21,433 nt of DNA from WFQV01 sp964611145 (GTDB taxonomy: Bacteria; Bacteroidota; Ignavibacteria; Ignavibacteriales; Melioribacteraceae): NCBI GenBank assembly GCA_964611145.1, contig CAZSYM010000040.1, positions 1-21,433 on the forward strand. Direction: 5' to 3'. Shown here in pieces: positions 1 through 5,879 of the stretch. Position 1 is the first letter of the stretch. Each line of letters starts with the position of its first letter. Both the position numbers and the translations under genes were made by a program. Under the pieces are notes generated by a model that ran no database searches, was not told where the DNA came from, and saw only the letters and a list, made by a program, of their open reading frames with translations.

Positions 1-39
1 TGCAAAGCTTCGTTCCGCTACGCTCCACTTCGCTTTGCA
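1..39. repeat. Inverted repeat at the window edge
   Basis: An 8-bp perfect inverted repeat, TGCAAAGC at 1-8 and GCTTTGCA at 32-39, encloses a 23-nt pyrimidine-rich, CGCTACGCTCC-like spacer. It is much more GC-rich than the surrounding AT-rich intergenic DNA. No U-tract follows on either strand, so it does not look like an intrinsic terminator. It may be a dispersed palindromic repeat, or the end of something lying outside the window. The left boundary is not visible. Confidence 0.4.
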
Positions 40-183
40 AGGCGGAAGGATTAAGTTCTGCTTTTATTTCTCTAAACTGGATACCATCTGTTGAGAGTTT
101 ACATTGTTAGGGTAAAAATGTAAATGTAAGAGCATTGCACCAGGGAAAAAGGATATAAAAACAAAGCTAAATATTATCAATAG

Positions 184-215
184 AAAAAAATTGGGACGCA
201 CAAAAGCGCATCCCA
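184..215 (-). terminator. Rho-independent terminator of the secreted repeat-protein gene
   Basis: On the minus strand, an RNA hairpin has arms UGGGAUGCGC and GUGCGUCCCA, with two G-U wobbles, closed by a UUUU loop (192-215). It is followed after one A by seven U (184-190). It lies about 45 nt beyond the stop codon of the minus-strand gene that ends at 259. A stable 10-bp stem plus a U-tract is the classic intrinsic terminator layout. The two wobble pairs become mismatches on the plus strand, which supports minus-strand function. Confidence 0.85.
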
Positions 216-258
216 TAACTAAATTTACATTGCTCTTTACCTTTTGATAACTTCCTTA

Positions 259-1761
259 TTATTTCATCAAGATCATTTTCTTCGTCGCAACGTATTCACC
301 AGCGCGTAACGTATAGAAATAAATACCGCTTGGCAAGTCGCTAACTTCAAATTTCACCTTGTAATTTCCGGGAGTTTGAACCTCATTTACAAGCGTTGCC
401 ACTTTTTGCCCGAGCGTGTTATAAATAGTTAAAGTTACATTTACAGATTGCATTCCTGCATTTGAAAAAGATTTTTCTATAAGATTAGGAATTGAATATG
501 ATATTACAGTCGTTGGGTTAAATGGATTCGGGTAATTTTGATTTAGTACAAAACTATTCGGCGTTTCGTTTTCATTATCTCCAACTTCTGTAATTGTGCT
601 ATAATGTATTAATGCGCTATTGCCAGAGAACGAATAAACATTTATATAACCGTTTGTTTCCATAATAATCGTATAATAATTATCATACGTTGCTGTTTCC
701 CAATCTGTACCATTCCAAGTTTCGAATAAACACGTAATAAGCAAATTACTGCTGTTATAGGAAAAAAGATTTCGTGTGTCATTCACCCAACCTTTATTTT
801 CCCAAACTTGTTTCACTATTGAGGTTAAATTATCTTGCTCATCATATTCGTACGTATGCGAACAACAATTCACATAATGGTCTGTTTCTTTTTCTCGTCG
901 TAGAGAACGTACTAGAAAATTATTACTATTATAAGATAAAGTATCGTAGTAACTATTTTCCCATTGCGAATTTTGCCATTCGTTATGAATTCGTTTATTT
1001 AATCTGTTTTGTTCGTCGTAGATAAACGTATCACACAATGCAGGCGCCCAACCTCCTTCTTCCCAATGTTCTTCATATTGAGCAATTAAATTTTCATTTT
1101 CGTCATAGAGAAAGCGTCTCCGCATATCGTTGTTCCAAGTGCTATCATACCACATTCTCATAATAATTGAGGTTAAGTTGTTGTTTTCATCATATTCGTA
1201 AATATCATTGCAACAATTTGACCAAACTGAATCATAAAAGAACTTAACTGTTCTTGAAATTAGATTATCTTCATCGTCATATTCATAAGCATCAAAACAA
1301 CACTCTTCCCATCCGTTTTCTGTCCAACTCATGTGGTGAGAAGAACTTAAATGTCCATATTCATCGAATTCATTTGTGTTACAAAATTCATTAACCCAAT
1401 CTTCATTATCCAAACGTTCATAAACTTCTCTTGTCATTCTTCCTTTTTCATCGTAATTGTAAACCTGATGTTTGAATGAAGAAGGAGCGCCTTGGTGTAT
1501 AGCAATAGTATCAATAATAGGGAATATATCAAATTTAGGAGAAAGATGTATAAAGTGAAATTGAGAAACAGGATTTCCACCTTTTGAATTAGAAGTTCTT
1601 GGGAAAAACATTTTATCCAAATTTTGAAAAGAAAAATGTTTTTGAGAAAGAATCCCCTTTTCAGCCAAAATTATATTTTTATATGAATAGTTTTGTGAAT
1701 GAACAGTTGCCGTTAACAGAAAAAAAACTAATAATGACAAAAATGGTTTTGATAACCTCAT
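259..1761 (-). CDS. Secreted 29-residue-repeat protein with type IX sorting domain
   Basis: This is a 500-aa protein with a signal peptide (basic MRLSK, then a hydrophobic core to about residue 20, cleavage near HSQ-NYS). Residues about 98-358 are nine tandem 29-residue repeats with pattern Y-x-Y-D-E-x-x-N-L then W-x4-W-x-N. The last about 95 residues form a C-terminal secretion-sorting domain: NYPNPFNPTT near 409-418, YNTLGQKVATLVNE near 447-460, GIYFYTLRAGEY near 479-490, and a KKMILMK end. Such domains direct proteins through the type IX system for surface attachment or release; that role is family knowledge. The repeats recall YD/RHS-like extracellular repeats, but no catalytic domain is visible, so the function is unknown; adhesion or binding is a guess. 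AGGAGG lies 5 nt before the ATG, so the start is secure. It is monocistronic, with its own terminator. Confidence 0.9.
   Translation of the reverse strand: MRLSKPFLSLLVFFLLTATVHSQNYSYKNIILAEKGILSQKHFSFQNLDKMFFPRTSNSKGGNPVSQFHFIHLSPKFDIFPIIDTIAIHQGAPSSFKHQVYNYDEKGRMTREVYERLDNEDWVNEFCNTNEFDEYGHLSSSHHMSWTENGWEECCFDAYEYDDEDNLISRTVKFFYDSVWSNCCNDIYEYDENNNLTSIIMRMWYDSTWNNDMRRRFLYDENENLIAQYEEHWEEGGWAPALCDTFIYDEQNRLNKRIHNEWQNSQWENSYYDTLSYNSNNFLVRSLRREKETDHYVNCCSHTYEYDEQDNLTSIVKQVWENKGWVNDTRNLFSYNSSNLLITCLFETWNGTDWETATYDNYYTIIMETNGYINVYSFSGNSALIHYSTITEVGDNENETPNSFVLNQNYPNPFNPTTVISYSIPNLIEKSFSNAGMQSVNVTLTIYNTLGQKVATLVNEVQTPGNYKVKFEVSDLPSGIYFYTLRAGEYVATKKMILMK
688..1470 (-). repeat. Nine in-frame 87-bp coding repeats (29 aa each)
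   Basis: The repeat periodicity is exact. The second aromatic residue falls at 122, 151, 180, 209, 238, 267, 296, 325 and 354 (Trp except Tyr296). The Asp/Asn of the YDE motif falls at 104, 133, 162, 191, 220, 249, 278, 307 and 336. There are therefore no indels across nine units. Three units carry adjacent Cys-Cys pairs in the same register (154/155, 183/184, 299/300). The units have diverged in sequence although the spacing is fixed. Confidence 0.9.
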
Positions 1762-2135
1762 AGCCGCCTCCTATGTTTTATTGTTATTATCTTTATCGCA
1801 AAAAAAAGAAAGATTCTCCATAAATTATTTAATAATAAAACTATTCTGATAACAAAGGAGTTTTATAGTTCTTCAAAAAACAAAAACTTAAATTCCGTTC
1901 CTAAAAAGTTTCGTTAGATAAAAATATAATAAAATGGAAAACAAATACAAAGAATAGAATATGTTTTTTTGTAAAGCGTCAGAAGATAGTCCCCAGTTTA
2001 AAGAAATAAAAGTAGAGATTAATTTTTTCACTTTGCAAAGTAAACTTAAATTTCATCAATACAAAAACTCCAGGCAAGTGTTAATTTTCAATATCTTTCT
2101 TATATTTCTAAATTGTATTAAAATTAAATGGGAAA
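1762..2135. other. Divergent intergenic region, 374 nt
   Basis: AT-rich DNA lies between the start of the minus-strand secreted protein gene and metG. The only confident signal is the AGGAGG ribosome-binding site for the minus-strand gene (1767-1772). Promoters for both genes must lie here, but I see no convincing -35/-10 pair or Bacteroidota-type TAnnTTTG box. An open frame entering from 1961 runs into metG out of frame; it lacks a ribosome-binding site and any family resemblance, so I do not call it a gene. I found no RNA gene or terminator. Confidence 0.6.
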
Positions 2136-4184
2136 ATGAAAGTGAACAAGGAAAAAGTTCTCGTTACTTCGGCTTTACCTTATGCAAACGGACCGATACA
2201 TCTCGGACATTTAAGCGGAGCGTATTTGCCCGCGGATATTTACGTCCGCTACAAAAGATTAAAAGGCGACGATGTTATTTATATTTGCGGTTCGGACGAA
2301 CACGGCGTCCCGATTACAATCACCGCCGACAAAGAAGGCGTTTCGCCGCAAGTTATTATAGACCGCTATCACAACATAAATAAAAAAGCATTCGAAAAAT
2401 TCGGAATGAGTTTCGATATTTATTCGCGCACAAGCATTCCGCTACATCACAAAACAGCGCAAGAGTTTTTCCTTTCATTTTATAATCAGGGTTTGCTTAA
2501 AGAAAAAAAATCGTTACAATTTTACGACCCGAAAGCAAAGAAGTTTTTGCCCGACAGATACGTCGAAGGAACTTGTCCGAAATGCGGTTACGAAGAAGCG
2601 CGAAGCGACGAGTGCGAAAAGTGCGGCGCAATTTATGAACCGACGGAACTGATTAATCCGAAATCGAAAATCACGGGCGAAACTCCCGAACTTCGTGAAA
2701 CTTCGCATTGGTATTTTCCGCTTGGCGAGTTTCAGGAAAGATTGGAAAAATATATCGGAGAATATTCCGAAAAATACAATTGGAAAGATAACGTGCTTAA
2801 CTACTGTCGCGGTTGGTTCAAGGAAGGTTTGACCGACCGAGCCGTTACGCGCGACCTCGATTGGGGCGTGAAAGTTCCGCTTGAAAACGCCGAAGGAAAA
2901 GTTCTCTACGTTTGGTTTGAAGCGGTGCTCGGTTATATTTCCGCAACGAAAAAACTTTCGGAAGAACGCGGCGAGCCGGATTTGTGGAAAAAATATTGGC
3001 AATCGGACGATACGAAATACGTTGCGTTTATCGGCAAAGATAACATAGTTTTTCATACGATAATCTTCCCCGCAATGCTGATGGCGTGGAACGACGGAAA
3101 TCCCGATAAATACGTGCTTCCGCAAAACGTGCCTGCAAACGAATTTTTGAATTTCGAAGGGAAGAAGTTTTCAAAATCGCGCGGCTGGGGAATTGACGTG
3201 GACGAATTCCTCGAACTCTTCGACGCCGATTTGCTCCGCTACACGCTCGCGGCGAACTTGCCCGAAAACAAAGACACCGATTTCTACTGGAAGGAATTTC
3301 AGATGCGCGTAAACGGCGACTTGGCGGGCGTGCTTGGAAATTTCGTAAATCGCACGTTCACTTTCGCGCACAAACATTTCGAAGGAAAAGTGCCGCCGCT
3401 CGGCGAACTTGCGGAAATCGACCGCGAGATGCTCGCGCGAATAGAAGAAACTCCCGCGAAAGTTGCGGAACTTATTGAAGCCTACAAGATTAAAGATGCG
3501 GTTTTCGAAATGATGACTTTCGCGCGCGCTTGCAACAAGTATTTCAATGATTCGGAACCGTGGGTAAGCGTAAAATCGGACAAAGCGAAATGCGGAACCG
3601 CAATTAATATTTCGTTGCAAGCAATTTACACGCTTGCGGAAATTTTCTCGCCCGTAATTCCTTTTACCGCGGAAAAAATGTTCAAAATGCTCGACGCCGA
3701 AAAAACCGATTGGTTCGAAAGCGGAAAACCGCAACTCGAAGAAGGACATGCGCTGAACAAAGCTGAAATCCTTTTTACGAAAATTGACGACAAAGTTATC
3801 GAAGAGCAAATGAACAAACTCGGCAAACCGCAAACGGCTGAAAAGAAAGAGGAAACGCCGAAGGTTTCTTTCGATGATTTTATGAAAATAGAACTGAAAG
3901 CCGCTGAAATTGTATCAGCCGAGAAGATAAAGAAAAGCAAAAAGTTACTGAAATTGCAAGTCGATTTGGGCGACGAGAAAAGACAAATCGTTGCGGGAAT
4001 AGCCGAAAGTTACGAGCCGGAAGAGTTAATTGGCAAACGCATCATTGTTGTTGCAAATTTGCAATCGGCAAAACTTATGGGCGTTGAATCGCAAGGAATG
4101 TTGCTTGCGGGCGAAACGGAAGACGGAAAGTTGAAAATCGTAGAGCCCGACAAAAAAATTAAGCCGGGAACGAGAATCAGGTAA
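2136..4184 (+). CDS. metG: Methionyl-tRNA synthetase with C-terminal tRNA-binding domain
   Basis: Cytoplasmic class I aminoacyl-tRNA synthetase that charges tRNA-Met; 682 aa. Visible signatures are the HIGH-type motif HLGH at 22-25, CGSDEHG at 51-57, a zinc knuckle with Cys147, 150, 160 and 163 (CPKCG...CEKCG), and the KMSKS-type loop KFSKS at 344-348. The final about 105 residues (from VSFDDFMKIELKAAEI) form an EMAPII/Trbp111-like OB-fold tRNA-binding domain, giving the dimeric long form of MetRS. The start at 2136 gives the expected N-terminus (VTSALPYANGP); the upstream ribosome-binding site is weak. The TAA stop at 4182-4184 lies inside the first unit of the AGTGAACAG repeat array. The protein end (KPGTRIR) still looks normal for the family, so repeat insertion has cost the enzyme little or nothing. 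Confidence 0.98.
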   Translation: MKVNKEKVLVTSALPYANGPIHLGHLSGAYLPADIYVRYKRLKGDDVIYICGSDEHGVPITITADKEGVSPQVIIDRYHNINKKAFEKFGMSFDIYSRTSIPLHHKTAQEFFLSFYNQGLLKEKKSLQFYDPKAKKFLPDRYVEGTCPKCGYEEARSDECEKCGAIYEPTELINPKSKITGETPELRETSHWYFPLGEFQERLEKYIGEYSEKYNWKDNVLNYCRGWFKEGLTDRAVTRDLDWGVKVPLENAEGKVLYVWFEAVLGYISATKKLSEERGEPDLWKKYWQSDDTKYVAFIGKDNIVFHTIIFPAMLMAWNDGNPDKYVLPQNVPANEFLNFEGKKFSKSRGWGIDVDEFLELFDADLLRYTLAANLPENKDTDFYWKEFQMRVNGDLAGVLGNFVNRTFTFAHKHFEGKVPPLGELAEIDREMLARIEETPAKVAELIEAYKIKDAVFEMMTFARACNKYFNDSEPWVSVKSDKAKCGTAINISLQAIYTLAEIFSPVIPFTAEKMFKMLDAEKTDWFESGKPQLEEGHALNKAEILFTKIDDKVIEEQMNKLGKPQTAEKKEETPKVSFDDFMKIELKAAEIVSAEKIKKSKKLLKLQVDLGDEKRQIVAGIAESYEPEELIGKRIIVVANLQSAKLMGVESQGMLLAGETEDGKLKIVEPDKKIKPGTRIR

Positions 4185-4224
4185 CAGTGAACAGATAACA
4201 GTGAATAGTGAACAGTTAATTGTT
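4182..4224 (+). repeat. Left repeat array of the four-helix-bundle cassette
   Basis: Three near-copies of AGTGAACAG occur here: 4186-4194, 4200-4208 (AGTGAATAG) and 4207-4215. They are embedded in TAACAGTGAACAG units, and the array ends in the near-palindrome AACAGTTAATTGTT (4211-4224). TAACAGTGAACAG (4182-4194) recurs inverted at 4723-4735. GTTAATTGTT (4215-4224) recurs directly at 4732-4741. AACAGTT (4211-4217) can also pair with AACTGTT (4227-4233). The array begins at the metG stop codon and ends about 50 nt before the four-helix-bundle start. Confidence 0.75.
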
Positions 4225-4271
4225 AAAACTGTTTAAGATAAGTTGTTTGTTATTATTTATAGGAATGTAAA

Positions 4272-4624
4272 ATGGGGAAGGGAGCGTTAAACACGAAAAG
4301 TTTTGGTTTTGCGATTAGGATTATAAAACTTTCACAATATCTGAGAGATGAGAAAAAGGAATTTGTGATAAGTAACCAAGTTTTGCGTTCGGGAACAGCT
4401 ATTGGTGCATCTATTCGTGAAGCCGAGTACGCTGAAAGTATGTCGGATTTTATTCCTAAGTTTATGTTTCATTAAAAGAAGCAAACGAAACGGAATATTG
4501 GCTTGATATTTTATTTGAAACATCTTTTATCAATGAAAAATTATATAATAGTTTGAAACACGATATTAAAGAATTGTTAAAATTGCTTGTTTCATCTATT
4601 AAAACATCAAAAGAAAATCTATAG
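4272..4624 (+). pseudogene. Frameshifted four-helix-bundle protein (23S rRNA intervening-sequence family)
   Basis: The first frame reads 67 aa from ATG 4272 (AGGA 7 nt upstream) and stops at 4473-4475. It contains the family-typical stretch from LSQYLRDEKKEFVISNQVLRSG to GTAIGASIREAEYAES. The rest of the protein continues in the -1 frame from about 4463 to TAG 4622-4624: SLKEANETEYWLDILFE, then a lysine/leucine-rich final helix. Restoring one base near 4464-4466 gives about 117 aa, the normal length for this family, with DFIPKF-x-VSLKEANE aligning to the usual DFIHKMSIALKEANE pattern without a gap. A single-base deletion or sequencing error is therefore the simplest explanation; no canonical slippery heptamer is present. 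The family forms small four-helix bundles related to Avd of diversity-generating retroelements. No reverse transcriptase or 23S rRNA is nearby, and its function here is unknown. Confidence 0.85.
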
Positions 4625-4713
4625 ATTATTTAGGAAGTTTATTAACCGCTTTAAGCTCTAATTTAGTTGAGAATTTGTGTCCATAATTTAGTTTAATCCG
4701 TAAAAAGGAATAG

Positions 4714-4776
4714 ATGCAAAAACTGTTCACTGTTAATTGTTCACTAACCAAGGCTTTTTGTTGTGAAAAATATTGA
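4714..4776 (+). CDS. Possible 20-codon leader ORF upstream of the methyltransferase
   Basis: ATG 4714 is preceded by AAAAAGGAATAG, a better ribosome-binding site than the one at the methyltransferase start. The frame runs through the right repeat array and stops at TGA 4774-4776, 14 nt inside the methyltransferase gene, in a different frame. It could couple translation to the GTG start or be a chance product of the repeat insertion. It has no recognisable product. Confidence 0.2.
   Translation: MQKLFTVNCSLTKAFCCEKY
4723..4745 (-). repeat. Right repeat array of the four-helix-bundle cassette
   Basis: Two inverted copies of the left-array unit occur here: CTGTTCACT at 4723-4731 and TTGTTCACT at 4737-4745, the reverse complements of AGTGAACAG and AGTGAACAA. 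CTGTTCACTGTTA (4723-4735) is a perfect 13-nt inverted match to 4182-4194. The outer edge reads ...CACTAACC, mirroring the GGTAACAGTG at the left edge. Together the two arrays bracket the four-helix-bundle pseudogene in an inverted arrangement, spanning about 565 bp. Confidence 0.7.
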
Positions 4777-5758
4777 AGATAAAGTTAAAGCTCCGCGGAA
4801 TAGAACGATAGTTTTGACTGCTGAAGAAAAAGAGCAATTTAAAAAAGATATTTTCAAGCCGGTTGGTAAACTTTCCGCGGAGGAAATTAATGGCAAAATT
4901 TTAACCGGTGATTTTTTTGAACTCGTGGAATTCCTACCCGAAAATTTTGTCGATTTGCTTTTTATAGATCCGCCTTACAATCTTAGCAAAAAGTTCAATA
5001 AAAAAACCTTTAAAAAACTTCCTCTGGAAGAATATCAACAGTGGATTGAGGAGATACTTTTACGCCTCAAAAGAACTTTGAAACCTACCGCTAGCATTTA
5101 TTTTTGCGCGGATTGGGAATCTTCTACCCCGGTTTTTCTCGCTCTTAGAAAATTTTTTAAGGTAAGAAATAGAATTACATGGGAGAGAGAGAAGGGGCGG
5201 GGAGCGAAATCGAATTGGAAGAACAATACGGAGGATATTTGGTTCGCCACTGTTTCCGATGATTATGTTTTTAACGTCGATGCAGTTATGCTTAAAAAGA
5301 AAGTTATAGCTCCGTACCGCGATGAAAACGGCAAACCCAAGGATTGGAATGTGGAAAAGGAAGGGAATTTTCGCTTGACATATCCTTCTAATATTTGGAC
5401 TGATATCTCAATTCCCTTTTGGTCGATGCCGGAAAACACTGACCACCCGACTCAGAAACCCGAAAAACTCTTGGCAAAGCTCATCTTAGCAAGCTCTTCC
5501 GAAGGGGATTTTGTTTTTGACCCCTTCGCCGGTTCGGGCACCACTTTGGTTACGTCCAAAAAGTTGAACAGAAATTTTGCCGGTATAGAGTTGGACGAAT
5601 ATTATTCGATGTTGACGCTTAAAAGACTACGACTTGCGGAGGAGGATAAAAGTATTCAAGGCTATTATGACGGCGTCTTTTGGGAGAGAAACACCTTCCC
5701 CTTCGGGAAAAAGATGAAGAAAAACAAGACCGATGATTCCGAAAAGAGCTTGTTCTGA
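4763..5758 (+). CDS. Orphan beta-class DNA methyltransferase (probably N6-adenine)
   Basis: 331 aa, GTG start with CAAGG 9 nt upstream; the first internal Met is near residue 176, so GTG is the only sensible start. Catalytic motif IV, DPPYN (69-73), precedes the AdoMet-binding motif DPFAGSGTT (253-261). This order, with HPTQKPEKLL (228-237) between, defines the beta class and resembles the YhdJ/CcrM group. DPPY, rather than SPPY, favours adenine-N6. The likely target-recognition region is about residues 138-220, and the recognition site cannot be read from sequence. No restriction endonuclease or specificity subunit is adjacent, so it is an orphan methylase or the remnant of a restriction-modification pair. 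It sits between metG and the foldase operon, next to the repeat cassette, which suggests an accessory acquisition. The tail after about residue 295 is lysine-rich and low complexity. Confidence 0.9.
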   Translation: MKNIEDKVKAPRNRTIVLTAEEKEQFKKDIFKPVGKLSAEEINGKILTGDFFELVEFLPENFVDLLFIDPPYNLSKKFNKKTFKKLPLEEYQQWIEEILLRLKRTLKPTASIYFCADWESSTPVFLALRKFFKVRNRITWEREKGRGAKSNWKNNTEDIWFATVSDDYVFNVDAVMLKKKVIAPYRDENGKPKDWNVEKEGNFRLTYPSNIWTDISIPFWSMPENTDHPTQKPEKLLAKLILASSSEGDFVFDPFAGSGTTLVTSKKLNRNFAGIELDEYYSMLTLKRLRLAEEDKSIQGYYDGVFWERNTFPFGKKMKKNKTDDSEKSLF

Positions 5759-5813
5759 AATATTTCTCATAAGTGGTTTTTCCCCGATTTCTTTGTGTTT
5801 CCGATTGTTTGTG

Positions 5814-5842
5814 TTGATTTTCATTCATGCAATAACTAAAAT
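5814..5842 (+). promoter_or_regulatory. Candidate sigma70-type promoter of the foldase operon
   Basis: TTGATT (5814-5819), a 17-nt spacer and TAAAAT (5837-5842) lie 38 nt before the start codon of the three-parvulin lipoprotein gene. The spacing is ideal and the match is 4/6 and 5/6 to the consensus. The gene is preceded by a 121-nt gap, so a promoter is expected here. If this phylum uses a Bacteroidota-like sigma factor, the true element may differ. Confidence 0.35.
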
Positions 5843-5879
5843 TAAAGTTTGATTATTAATGAATTGGGAGGTAAAATAA

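Noticed and set aside
2141..2149. AGTGAACAA inside the metG start region, identical to one cassette repeat unit
   Set aside because: It encodes the normal start of MetRS (K-V-N-K), is a single 9-mer, and has no tandem partner, so chance is likely.
1961..2383. Plus-strand open frame of 140 codons overlapping the metG start
   Set aside because: More than half lies inside metG in another frame, it has no ribosome-binding site, and the translation has no domain-like pattern.
4211..4233. AACAGTT/AACTGTT hairpin after metG as its terminator
   Set aside because: No U-tract follows the stem; it is better explained as part of the repeat array.
4182..4745. AGTGAACAG repeats considered as a CRISPR array
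   Set aside because: Units are about 9-14 nt, contiguous or overlapping without spacers, and no cas gene is present.
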